Assembly (NCBI RefSeq): GCF_014646815.1
Contig: NZ_BMNZ01000003.1
Coordinates: 496,001-560,000, forward strand
Length of the DNA: 64,000 bases
Origin: Terrabacter tumescens
GTDB taxonomy: Bacteria; Actinomycetota; Actinomycetes; Actinomycetales; Dermatophilaceae
Reading direction: 5' to 3'
The position numbers and the translations under genes were made by a program. The notes under the pieces are model-generated. The model was given only the letters and a program-made list of their open reading frames with translations. It had not been told where the DNA came from and made no database searches. Below, piece by piece: positions 1 to 8,268 of this stretch; within the stretch, counting starts at the first letter, position 1; every line of letters begins with the position of its first letter.

Positions 1-74
1 TGGACCTCGAGGAGCTCCAGGCCCTGCACGCCTCGCTGACCCGCGTCATCGCTGCGTCGACGCCGACCCGCTAG
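1..74 (+). CDS. C-terminal end of an unidentified protein (cut by window edge)
   Basis: A frame open from the left edge (codons begin at base 3) ends in TAG at 72-74. The 23 visible residues, starting DLEELQALHASLTRV, look like an amphipathic terminal helix. Codon use is typical of the genome, with G or C in almost every third position. Too little is visible to name the protein. The next gene starts 238 bases downstream on the same strand. Confidence 0.5.
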   Translation, partial: DLEELQALHASLTRVIAASTPTR

Positions 75-235
75 GCCCCCCGGACCAGCATCCCCACGTC
101 AAAAGCGGCGTCGCCGCGCTCTGACAGCTCGAGCCGGTGCAGGGGTCGTGGTCGACGACGACGTGCGGGCCTGCCCCGCTCCGTTGCGCGCGACCATACG
201 CCCGAGGCCGACAGCCTGACCACCAGCCTGAGCGT

Positions 236-292
236 CTGCTGGACGTCCGCTGTGGGCTCGTTCTCAGGTGACGTCCAGCGACCGTCCAGCAG
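236..292 (+). promoter_or_regulatory. lysX leader with three related repeat arms that can form alternative hairpins
   Basis: The arm at 236-247 can pair with either of two later arms. Bases 238-247 are the exact reverse complement of 270-279 (10 bp). Bases 236-245 are the exact reverse complement of 283-292 (10 bp). The two pairings exclude each other because they share the left arm. The block lies 21 bases before the lysX start. It could be an attenuator-like RNA switch or a multi-site operator built on GTCCAGC; the sequence alone does not decide. Confidence 0.4.
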
Positions 293-312
293 CCGAGGGC
301 ATCGTCTGACGC

Positions 313-3300
313 ATGGGCACCCGAACACTGCGTGCGCCGGCCTCGCACCGACCCGCCCGACTGCTCACCGGCCTCTACGCGCTCGCCACCCTCGTGGCGC
401 TGCTGCTCACCCTGCTGGCCCGGGGCCGGACGCACCCGCTGCTCGCCGAGGACCTCTTCGGCCTGCTCAACGTGCCGGTGGCCCCGACCTTCGTCTCCGT
501 CGTCGTGCTCGCTCTCGCCACACGGGCGCTGCTGGGCCGCAAGCGGATCGGGCTGTGGTTCGTCGCCGTCTTCCAGGTGCTGGGGATCTACCTCGGCTTC
601 GTCGCCCTCGTCCCGGCGGCGCGGCTGCCCCGGACCGGGATGTGGGTCAGCCGTGGCGACCTCGGTCGCGGGCTCGACATCATCTCGACCGTCGTCGCGG
701 CTCTTGCCCTGTGGTGGCTGTGGCGGATCCGGCACGAGTTCACCGGACGGTTGCAGCGGGGCTCGTGGGGCCTGGCGATCGCCGCCCTCGCGGTGGGCTC
801 GGCGGTGACGCTCGGTGTGGCGTGGCTGTTGCTCGGCGCCGTCGGCGCCCCACGGTCGCAGGTCGACCCGCTCGTCGACACGGTGCTCGCGGTGTTCGGC
901 GGCGTCAGCCGGCGCACCCTCGCACTGGTGCCGCCCTGGGTGGTCGAGGTCGTGGCGGTCTGCGCCGGCCTGACGATCCTCGCGGCCGTGACCCTCTTCC
1001 TCGCGTCGGCGCGGCCTCGCAGTCGCTGGTCGCCCGACCGCGAGGTGGCCCTGCGCGGCCTGCTCGCCCGGCACGGCTCCGACGACTCGCTCGGCTACTT
1101 CGCCACGCGCCGCGACAAGGCGTCCGTCTTCTCCCCCGACGGTCGGGCCGCCGTGACCTACCGCGTGGTCGCCGGCGTGTCCCTCGCGTCGGCCGACCCC
1201 GTCGGGCACCCGGACAGCTGGCAGCCGGCGATCGAGGCCTGGCGCGCCGAGGCCCGCGAGTTCGGCTGGGTGCCGGCGGTGCTCGGCGCCAGCGAGCGGG
1301 GTGCCAGGGCATATGCCGCGACCGGCGGCATGCGCGTGCTGCTCCTCGGCGACGAGGCGATCCTCGATCCCACGCGCTTCGACCTGCGGCGCACGTCGCT
1401 GTCGGCGGTGCGGCACTCGGTCACCCGGGCCACTCGGGCCGGGACCCAGGTGCAGGTGCGCCGTCAGCGCGAGCTGGGCGCCGACGAGCTCGCCGAGCTC
1501 ACCAACCGCGCCGAGGCGTGGCGCAGTGGCGAGACGGACCGCGGCTTCTCCATGGCCCTCGGCCGCTCGGGCGACCCCGCGGACGCCGACGTCCTGCACG
1601 TCACGGCCCATGGACCGGACGGGGCGCTCGTGGGCATCCTCTCGCTCGTGCCGTGGGGCCGCTCGGGCGTCTCCCTCGACGTCATGCGGCGCTCACCCGA
1701 TGCCCCCAACGGCGTCACCGAGCTCATGGTGAGCGAGCTCATGGACCGATCCCGCGACCTGGGCCTGCACCGGGTGTCGCTGAACTTCTGCATGTTCCGA
1801 GGCGTCTTCGAGGACGCCGAGCGCCTGGGCTCGCGGTCGCTGACCCGCGTCGGGGCGTCGGTGCTCGGGCTCTTCGACCGGATCTGGCAGCTCGAGCGGC
1901 TCTACCGCTCGAACGAGAAGTACGAGCCGGCGTGGGAGCCGCGCTTCCTCTGCTACGACGACGCGGTCTCACTGCCGCAGGTGGCCGTCGCGGCCGGAGC
2001 GGCCGAGGGCTTCATCCGCTACCCGTCCCTGCACGGGGCGCCGGCCGAGCTCGACGCCGACCACCTGGCCCGGGCCGCCGCGGTGACCGCGGCCGCCGCC
2101 TCCGTCGACGTCGAGGCGCTGGGACCACGGCGCTCCGACCAGTTCCGGCACCGGCTCGCCACCCTCGACCGGATGCGCGAGGCCGGTCTCGACGCCTACC
2201 CCGTCGGCGCGGCCTCGGTCACCACCACCGCCCTCGCCGACCTCGGCGGGCAGCAGGGGCACGGCCCGGGAGCCGTCTCCGTCGTGGCACGGGTGCGGCA
2301 GGTGCGCAACCACGGCGGCGTCGTCTTCGCCACCCTCGTCGAGGGCGAGGCCACCCTGCAGGTGCTCCTCGACGCGGCCCGGGTCGGGGACGAGTGCCTC
2401 AGGCAGTTCACGACCTTCGTCGACATCGGCGACCTCGTGCGCGTCGACGGCTCGCTCGGCCGATCCCGCTCGGGCACCCGCAGTCTTCTCGTTCAGACGT
2501 GGCGCATGGAGGCCAAGTCCCTGCACCCGGTCCCCTTCCGCGCCTTCGACGACCCGGCCACCCGGGCCCGTCGTCGCTCGACCGACCTGCTCGTGCACCC
2601 CCGCGACGTCGACCTGCTGCGTCGCCGGTCGGCGGTCGTCGCCTCGATCCGCAGGACCCTCACCGACGCCGGCTTCCTCGAGGTGGAGACGCCCATGCTG
2701 CACACGACCCACGGCGGCGCCAGCGCCCGACCGTTCCGGACCTTCATCAACGCCTACGGCACGGACCTCTCGCTGCGGATCGCACCTGAGCTACACCTCA
2801 AGCGCCTCCTGGTCGCCGGTCTCGGGCCGGTCTTCGAGCTCGGCCGCAACTTCCGCAACGAGGGGGCGGACGCCACGCACAACCCGGAGTTCACCTCGCT
2901 CGAGGTGTACCAGCCGCACGCCGACTACACCGTCATGCGCCACCTCACCGAACGGCTCGTCCGCGAGGCGGCCCGGTCCGTCCACGGCCGGGAGGCGCTC
3001 CCCCTGCCCGGGCCGGGCTCCGTCCGCGGGGGGCTCGGGGCCCCCACGGGCGGGGACGCCGGGGACTCCAGGGACCTCAGGGGCATCAGGGACTCCCTGG
3101 ACTCCAGGGACGCCGGGGTCTCGCTCGTCGACATCAGCGGCGAGTGGCCGGTCGTGCCGGTCCTCGACGCCGTGTCGGAAGCGGTCGGGCGGCGGATCGG
3201 CCTCGACACCGACATGGACGTGCTCCTCGGGCTGGCCGAGGAGCACCACGTGGCCGTGCGACCCGAGATGCGCGCCGGCGCGGTCATCGAGGAGCTCTAC

Positions 3301-3726
3301 TCCGAGCTCGTCGAGCCCACGACGCTGCTGCCCACCTTCTACACCGACTTCCCCGTCGAGACCTCACCGCTGACCCGGCCGCACCGGACGGAGGCAGGAC
3401 TCGTCGAACGCTGGGACCTCGTCGTTGCGGGGATGGAGGTCGGCACGGCATACAGCGAGCTGACCGACCCCGTCGACCAGCGGGCGCGCCTGACCGAGCA
3501 GTCGCTCAAGGCGGCCGCGGGCGACCCGGAGGCGATGGAGGTCGACGAGGACTTCCTCCACGCGCTCGAGCTGGGCATGCCACCGACGGGTGGCCTCGGC
3601 CTCGGCGTCGACCGTCTCGTCATGCTCCTGACGAACAGCCCGATCCGCTCGGTGCTGACCTTCCCCTTCGTGCGGCCGATCCCGTCGACCGCGTCCGAGC
3701 GTGAGGCGAGCCCGGCATGGAGCTGA
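313..3726 (+). CDS. lysX: Bifunctional lysylphosphatidylglycerol synthase / lysyl-tRNA synthetase
   Basis: 1137 residues, close to the roughly 1170 of mycobacterial LysX. It should charge tRNA-Lys and transfer the lysine to phosphatidylglycerol in the membrane, lowering surface negative charge and giving resistance to cationic peptides. The N-terminal 235 residues hold about six membrane segments. A DUF2156/MprF-type transferase domain follows to about residue 560. An OB-fold anticodon-binding domain lies near 650-730 and a class II synthetase core from about 755 to the end. Motif 2 is FELGRNFRNEGADATHNPEF near residue 841; motif 3 is GLGLGVDRLVMLL near 1095. Residues about 903-938 are a low-complexity G/D/S/R insert encoded by imprecise repeats. 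The ATG has no clear ribosome site. The stop overlaps the next start by 10 bases, so the next gene is probably coupled. Confidence 0.93.
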   Translation: MGTRTLRAPASHRPARLLTGLYALATLVALLLTLLARGRTHPLLAEDLFGLLNVPVAPTFVSVVVLALATRALLGRKRIGLWFVAVFQVLGIYLGFVALVPAARLPRTGMWVSRGDLGRGLDIISTVVAALALWWLWRIRHEFTGRLQRGSWGLAIAALAVGSAVTLGVAWLLLGAVGAPRSQVDPLVDTVLAVFGGVSRRTLALVPPWVVEVVAVCAGLTILAAVTLFLASARPRSRWSPDREVALRGLLARHGSDDSLGYFATRRDKASVFSPDGRAAVTYRVVAGVSLASADPVGHPDSWQPAIEAWRAEAREFGWVPAVLGASERGARAYAATGGMRVLLLGDEAILDPTRFDLRRTSLSAVRHSVTRATRAGTQVQVRRQRELGADELAELTNRAEAWRSGETDRGFSMALGRSGDPADADVLHVTAHGPDGALVGILSLVPWGRSGVSLDVMRRSPDAPNGVTELMVSELMDRSRDLGLHRVSLNFCMFRGVFEDAERLGSRSLTRVGASVLGLFDRIWQLERLYRSNEKYEPAWEPRFLCYDDAVSLPQVAVAAGAAEGFIRYPSLHGAPAELDADHLARAAAVTAAAASVDVEALGPRRSDQFRHRLATLDRMREAGLDAYPVGAASVTTTALADLGGQQGHGPGAVSVVARVRQVRNHGGVVFATLVEGEATLQVLLDAARVGDECLRQFTTFVDIGDLVRVDGSLGRSRSGTRSLLVQTWRMEAKSLHPVPFRAFDDPATRARRRSTDLLVHPRDVDLLRRRSAVVASIRRTLTDAGFLEVETPMLHTTHGGASARPFRTFINAYGTDLSLRIAPELHLKRLLVAGLGPVFELGRNFRNEGADATHNPEFTSLEVYQPHADYTVMRHLTERLVREAARSVHGREALPLPGPGSVRGGLGAPTGGDAGDSRDLRGIRDSLDSRDAGVSLVDISGEWPVVPVLDAVSEAVGRRIGLDTDMDVLLGLAEEHHVAVRPEMRAGAVIEELYSELVEPTTLLPTFYTDFPVETSPLTRPHRTEAGLVERWDLVVAGMEVGTAYSELTDPVDQRARLTEQSLKAAAGDPEAMEVDEDFLHALELGMPPTGGLGLGVDRLVMLLTNSPIRSVLTFPFVRPIPSTASEREASPAWS

Positions 3727-4832
3727 CCGACACCAGCCTCCTCGTGCTCCTCGGCGCCCTCGCCCTCGTCGTGTTCGTGCTCGTCGTGGTCGGGCTCCCG
3801 CCTTGGGGCAACCACGTCGTGCGTGCCGTCATCCGTGGCGTGCAGGTCGTGCTGCTCAACCTGCTCGTCCTCGCCCTCGCCGGTGCGGCGCTCAACGACC
3901 AGTACCTCTTCTACTCCAGCTGGGGCGACCTCTTCGGCTCGCGCTCGGCCTCCGTGCAGGTGCACCACGGCGGGACGACGCACGAGGCCGTCGCCGCGCC
4001 GGTGAAGGGCCCCGGCTTCCAGGGCCTGACGACACCGACGTCGTTGCCGCCGCTCCCCCAGCCGGGGGCACGACTGCAGAACTACACCGTCGTCGACAAG
4101 CGGTCCAACGCCGAGGGCCAGGTCTTCGTCTACCTGCCCGCCAACTACGACCCGAAGTCCCCCCACGCGTACCCCGTCATCGTCGGTCTGCACGGCTTCC
4201 CAAGCGGGCCAAGGGGATTCGTCCGCCTCAACTTCCTCAGCACCATCGACACGCTCACCGCCGAGCACCGGCTCGCACCCTCCATCGTCGTCGTCCCGCG
4301 CATCGACACGCCCGCAGGCCTCGACACGGAGTGCGTCAACGGGGGCGCCGGCCAGCCGCAGACCGACACGTGGCTCGCGCGCGACATCCCCTCCTGGACC
4401 GCACGGCACTTCCGGGTGCAGCGGGCGAGGTCTTCGTGGGCCACCTTCGGCTACTCCTACGGCGGCTGGTGCGCGGCATCGCTCTCGATGCGCCACCCCG
4501 ATGTCTTCGGGGCCGCCATCGTGCTGCTCGGCTACTTCCGCCCCGACTTCAGCGCGGCCTACGACCCCCTGACGACGCAGGCGGAGCGTGGCTATGACCT
4601 CGTCACCATGGCGCACGCGGCGCCCCCGCCGGTCGCGATGTGGGTGCTGACCTCGCGCGAGGACGCGCTGTCGTACCCCACGACCTCGAAGTTCCTCAGC
4701 GTGGCGCGGCCGCCGCTCGACGTCACGGGCACCGTCCTCGCCCACGGAGGCCACCGCGACTCGGTCTTCACGCCCTACGTCCCCGCGGCCGTCGCGTGGC
4801 TGGGGCAGACGCTGCCGGGCTTCCGTGCCTGA
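3717..4832 (+). CDS. Membrane-anchored alpha/beta-hydrolase (esterase / mycolyltransferase-like)
   Basis: 371 residues. The N-terminus has two hydrophobic segments (about residues 8-26 and 38-60), so the catalytic part is probably outside the membrane. The nucleophile elbow GYSYGGWC places Ser247. HGFPSG near residue 158 fits an oxyanion loop, and GGHRDSVF offers His346 as the catalytic base. The overall pattern resembles the esterase-D / antigen-85 superfamily; the substrate is unknown. The ATG lies inside the last codons of lysX and the gene runs into the SGNH hydrolase that follows. This suggests that lysX and two hydrolases act together on envelope lipids or glycans, which is an inference from position. 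Confidence 0.75.
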   Translation: MELTDTSLLVLLGALALVVFVLVVVGLPPWGNHVVRAVIRGVQVVLLNLLVLALAGAALNDQYLFYSSWGDLFGSRSASVQVHHGGTTHEAVAAPVKGPGFQGLTTPTSLPPLPQPGARLQNYTVVDKRSNAEGQVFVYLPANYDPKSPHAYPVIVGLHGFPSGPRGFVRLNFLSTIDTLTAEHRLAPSIVVVPRIDTPAGLDTECVNGGAGQPQTDTWLARDIPSWTARHFRVQRARSSWATFGYSYGGWCAASLSMRHPDVFGAAIVLLGYFRPDFSAAYDPLTTQAERGYDLVTMAHAAPPPVAMWVLTSREDALSYPTTSKFLSVARPPLDVTGTVLAHGGHRDSVFTPYVPAAVAWLGQTLPGFRA

Positions 4833-4845
4833 GGACAGGGGGCGT

Positions 4846-5826
4846 ATGCCGTCCGCCGCACGTCACGTCGTGCGCTCGGTCCGCCGTCGCCCCCGGCACG
4901 TGGTCGCGGCGCTCCTAGGCGTCGCCGTCCTCGTGGCGCTGGTGCTCAGCGGTGCCGTGGCCGGCCTCGGATCGGCACCGTCGGCCGGTGGCCCCGGCGC
5001 TCCGACGGGATCGACTGCGACACAGGCGGACCCGAGCGCCCCACGCACCGCCACCGGCCACTCGTCGAAGGCGCCGCCCAGCCCGTCCGGCCCCCTGACC
5101 CTCGTCGGCCTCGGCGACTCCGTCCCGTCGGCGGGCCCCTGCGGCTGCGCCGGCTACGTCGAGCAGGTCGGCCGCCGGCTCGGCGAGCTGACCGGGCGCA
5201 CCTGGATGGTGCACAACGACGCGACGGGTGGGTGGACGACGGCTGACGTCGAGGGTGACCTGATGTCGGCGACCACGCAGGTCCATCTGGCCGGCGCCGA
5301 CCTCGTCCTCGTCGAGGTGGGTGCCAACGACTTCGACCTCGACCGGGTCGACGACCAGGGCTGCTTCCCCGCGGCGGGATCGACGTGCTGGTCCTCGACC
5401 ATCGCCGGTCTGCGCGACGGGCTCACCCGGATCATCGCGGGCATCAGGAGCGTCGACCACCGGCCCGATCTGCGCATCGCCCTCCTCGGCTACTGGAACG
5501 TCACCGTCGACGGCTCGGTGGGCCGTGCGCTCGGAGAGGACTTCGTGCTCGGCAGCGACGAGCTGACCCGGCTCGTCAACACCACCGTCCAGCAGGTGGC
5601 GGCGGCGACCGGCACCGTCTACGTCGACGCCTACACCCCGCTCAAGGGTCCGACCGGCACGCGTGACCCGACGCAGGACCTGCTCGACGACGGGGACCAC
5701 CCCAACGCCACCGGCCACGCGCTGCTCACGGCAGCGATCGTGGACCAGCTGCGCACGACCGGAGCGGTGGCCGCCTGGACGGCACCGACGGGACCCGGCC
5801 GTCAGTCCTCGTCGGACGGCGGATAA
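4846..5826 (+). CDS. Anchored SGNH/GDSL-family hydrolase
   Basis: 326 residues from the ATG at 4846, which has a purine-rich ribosome site just before it (GAGGACAGGGGG, 4831-4842). A GTG at 4825 overlapping the previous stop is a possible earlier start. One transmembrane segment at about residues 20-40 is followed by a Gly/Ser/Pro-rich linker and then the SGNH domain: GLGDSV with Ser92 as nucleophile, GANDFD as block III, and DDGDHPNATGH near the C-terminus giving Asp284 and His285. It probably deacylates a lipid or cell-wall sugar outside the membrane. Its last 25 bases overlap the end of the opposite-strand flavodoxin gene. Confidence 0.8.
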   Translation: MPSAARHVVRSVRRRPRHVVAALLGVAVLVALVLSGAVAGLGSAPSAGGPGAPTGSTATQADPSAPRTATGHSSKAPPSPSGPLTLVGLGDSVPSAGPCGCAGYVEQVGRRLGELTGRTWMVHNDATGGWTTADVEGDLMSATTQVHLAGADLVLVEVGANDFDLDRVDDQGCFPAAGSTCWSSTIAGLRDGLTRIIAGIRSVDHRPDLRIALLGYWNVTVDGSVGRALGEDFVLGSDELTRLVNTTVQQVAAATGTVYVDAYTPLKGPTGTRDPTQDLLDDGDHPNATGHALLTAAIVDQLRTTGAVAAWTAPTGPGRQSSSDGG

Positions 5827-6416
5827 GGGCTTCCGGCCAGGAGCCCGGCCAGGTGAGCTGCGTTGGCCGCGAGGGTGCGGGTGGTGCTGGTCACGGCATC
5901 GGGCGTCGACGCGAGGTCCTTGTAGTCGGTGCCGTGCATCGCCTCCCCGTTCCAGTACGTGACGCCTCCGGCCGGGATGGTGAAGCCGACGTCGTCGAGC
6001 GACTGGAAGAGGACCGCGCTGACGTGGTGCGCCCCGTCCTCGTTGCCGACGACGACCGCGACAGCGACCTTGCCGTAGGTCAGCAGTCGACCGTGCTCGT
6101 CCTTCTCGGACAGCTCTGCGTCGAGCCGTTCGAGGACGCGCTGGCAGACGCTGCTGTGCTGGCCGAGCCAGGTCGGCGTGGCGAGGACGAGGATGTCGCT
6201 GGCGATGACCCGCTCACGAAGCGTCGGCCAGGCGTCTCCGTCACCCATGTCGAGCTCGACACCCGGGCGCACGTCGTGGTCGACGACCCGGACCATCGAA
6301 CCGGTCACGCCGTGCTCGCCCAGGGCGTCGAGCACCTGCTGCGCGAGCAGCTCCGTGCTCGAGTCGGCGGGCGTGCGGCTGAGCGTGCAGTTGAGCGCGA
6401 GGGCGGTCAGGGCCAC
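5802..6416 (-). CDS. Flavodoxin-fold NAD(P)H-dependent FMN reductase-like protein
   Basis: 204 residues from a GTG with a good ribosome site (AGGAGG six bases upstream). The N-terminus LNCTLSRTPADSSTELLAQQ matches the phosphate-binding start of NADPH-dependent FMN reductases. LATPTWLGQHSSV in the middle is the usual second FMN loop. It is expected to be a cytoplasmic flavoprotein reducing quinones or flavins. An ATG further upstream would add a Pro/Arg-rich stretch that looks untranslated, so the GTG is preferred. The gene converges on and overlaps the SGNH hydrolase, and is divergent from the GH13 gene. Confidence 0.8.
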   Translation of the reverse strand: MALTALALNCTLSRTPADSSTELLAQQVLDALGEHGVTGSMVRVVDHDVRPGVELDMGDGDAWPTLRERVIASDILVLATPTWLGQHSSVCQRVLERLDAELSEKDEHGRLLTYGKVAVAVVVGNEDGAHHVSAVLFQSLDDVGFTIPAGGVTYWNGEAMHGTDYKDLASTPDAVTSTTRTLAANAAHLAGLLAGSPYPPSDED

Positions 6417-6433
6417 GGAATCCTCCTGGCATC

Positions 6434-6459
6434 GGGTACGTCGTCCCCGGCACGTACCC
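6434..6459. promoter_or_regulatory. Inverted repeat GGGTACGT-N10-ACGTACCC in a divergent promoter region
   Basis: Perfect 8-base arms at 6434-6441 and 6452-6459 sit between the divergent flavodoxin gene (start 6416) and GH13 gene (start 6565). The placement suits a shared operator. It could also be a hairpin in the leader of the minus-strand transcript, whose start codon is only 18 bases away. No regulator is known for it. Confidence 0.35.
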
Positions 6460-6564
6460 AGTCGTGCCGGAGGCAGCGGCCAGACGGGGCGTTGACGCGC
6501 GAGCCGAGGTGCGCTTGCCTGTCGCGGGGGTGATCCACCGAAGAGCGGGAGAGAGGTCTGCGCC

Positions 6565-8253
6565 ATGAGGATGAGCGACACCGGGGACGTCTGGTGGAAG
6601 AACGCGGTCGTCTACTGCGCCGACGTGCAGACGTTCTCGGACTCGAACGGCGACGGCATCGGCGACCTGCGCGGCATGACGGACCGCATCGAGTACCTCG
6701 CCGACCTCGGGGTGACCTGCCTCTGGCTCATGCCCTTCTACCCGACGGCCCGCAAGGACGACGGCTACGACATCACGGACTTCTTCGGGGTCGACCCCGA
6801 GCTCGGGACGCTGGGCGACTTCGTCGAGCTCGTGCGCACCGCCAGGGCTCACGGCATCCGGATCATCGTCGACTTCGTCATGAACCACACGTCCGACCAC
6901 CACCCCTGGTTCCGGTCCGCCCGCCGCAGCCGCGAGGACCCCTACCGTGACTACTACGTCTGGAGCCGCACCCGGCCGAGGTCGAGCAAGAAGGATGTCG
7001 TCTTCCCCGACGAGGAGGACAGCATCTGGGAGCGTGACGAGAAGACGGGTGACTACTACCTCCACCACTTCTACAAGCACCAGCCGGACCTCAACGTGGC
7101 CAATCCGGCTGTCCAGGAAGAGATCTCGCGCACGCTCGGCTTCTGGCTGGCCCTCGGGGTGTCGGGCTTCCGGGTGGACGCGGTGCCGTTCCTGTTCGCG
7201 CGCGACGGGGTGCCCGGCGTCGAGGACGCCGAGGCCGAGGCCTTCAACCCGGACCGCTACCTCGGCGACGTGCGATCGTTCGTGACGCGGCGCCTGGGGG
7301 ACGCGGTGCTCCTCGGCGAGGTCAACCTGCCCTACCCCGACCAGCGCCGCTTCTTCGGCGGCGACGACGGTGACGGCCTCAACATGCAGTTCGACTTCAT
7401 CGGCATGCAGCGCTTCTACCTCTCGCTCGCCCGCGGCGACGCCCGCCCGCTCGCGGAGGCGCTTCGGGAGCGGCCCGCGCTCGACGTCACCAGCCAGTGG
7501 GCGACCTTCGTGCGCAACCACGACGAGCTGACGCTCGACAAGCTGTCGACCACGGAGCGACGGGAGGTCTTCGCCGCGTTCGGACCCGACCCCGACATGC
7601 AGCTGTACGGACGCGGTCTGCGAAGGCGGCTGCCGCCGATGGTCAGCGGGGACGAGCGCCGCCTGCGCCTCGCCTACTCCCTGGTCTTCTCCCTGCCCGG
7701 CACCCCGGTCCTCTTCTACGGCGAGGAGATCGGCATGGGTGAGAACCTCGACGTGCCGGGCCGGCTGGCCGTGCGCACACCGATGCAGTGGACGCCCGCG
7801 CCGAGCGGAGGGTTCTCCTCGGCGCCGCCGCAACGGCTGACGCGACCGATGCCGGGCGGCGTCTGGGGGCCCGAGCACGTCAACGTCGCCGACCAGCGCA
7901 AGGACCCCGACTCGCTCTGGTGGTTCGTCCGCGCCCTCGCGCGACGCTACCGACAGCTGCCCCAGAGCGGCTGGGCGACCGTCGAGGTGCTCGACCACGC
8001 GGTCCCCTCGGTCCTGGCGCACGTCAGCCGGTGCGAGGACTGGGCCATGCTCGCGGTCCACAACCTCGGCGAGGACGGTGTCATCGTCCCCCTCACCGTT
8101 CCCGACGTGCCGGAGGGCGCCCGCCTCGTCGACGTGCTCGGCGAGGGCAGCGACATCACGCTCGATGGGTCGGGCGGCGTCGAGCTCGACCTCGGACCCT
8201 ACGGCTACCGCTGGCTGCTCGTCGCGCGTCCGGACGAGGACCCGGTCCTTTGA
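6565..8253 (+). CDS. GH13 alpha-amylase family protein, trehalose-synthase-like
   Basis: 562 residues with the full GH13 barrel signature and close similarity in pattern to TreS: SDSNGDGIGDLRG, DFVMNHTSDHHPWF, YYLHHFYKHQPDLN and RTPMQWTP. The catalytic residues are present: nucleophile Asp205 in GFRVDAVPF, acid/base Glu252 in LLGEVN, and Asp320 in RNHDEL. It probably isomerises or transglycosylates maltose-like sugars, perhaps maltose to trehalose, but a plain alpha-glucosidase or other GH13 activity is not excluded. No fused maltokinase is present. The start is the first of two nearby ATGs after GAGAGG. The gene stands alone, next to redox and stress genes, which fits a compatible-solute role. 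Confidence 0.85.
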   Translation: MRMSDTGDVWWKNAVVYCADVQTFSDSNGDGIGDLRGMTDRIEYLADLGVTCLWLMPFYPTARKDDGYDITDFFGVDPELGTLGDFVELVRTARAHGIRIIVDFVMNHTSDHHPWFRSARRSREDPYRDYYVWSRTRPRSSKKDVVFPDEEDSIWERDEKTGDYYLHHFYKHQPDLNVANPAVQEEISRTLGFWLALGVSGFRVDAVPFLFARDGVPGVEDAEAEAFNPDRYLGDVRSFVTRRLGDAVLLGEVNLPYPDQRRFFGGDDGDGLNMQFDFIGMQRFYLSLARGDARPLAEALRERPALDVTSQWATFVRNHDELTLDKLSTTERREVFAAFGPDPDMQLYGRGLRRRLPPMVSGDERRLRLAYSLVFSLPGTPVLFYGEEIGMGENLDVPGRLAVRTPMQWTPAPSGGFSSAPPQRLTRPMPGGVWGPEHVNVADQRKDPDSLWWFVRALARRYRQLPQSGWATVEVLDHAVPSVLAHVSRCEDWAMLAVHNLGEDGVIVPLTVPDVPEGARLVDVLGEGSDITLDGSGGVELDLGPYGYRWLLVARPDEDPVL

Positions 8254-8268
8254 CGGCCTCGTCGCCGG

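Noticed and set aside
252-2789. Very long open frame overlapping lysX in another frame
   Set aside because: Arg/Pro/Ala-rich translation without domains; a by-product of G/C third positions in lysX.
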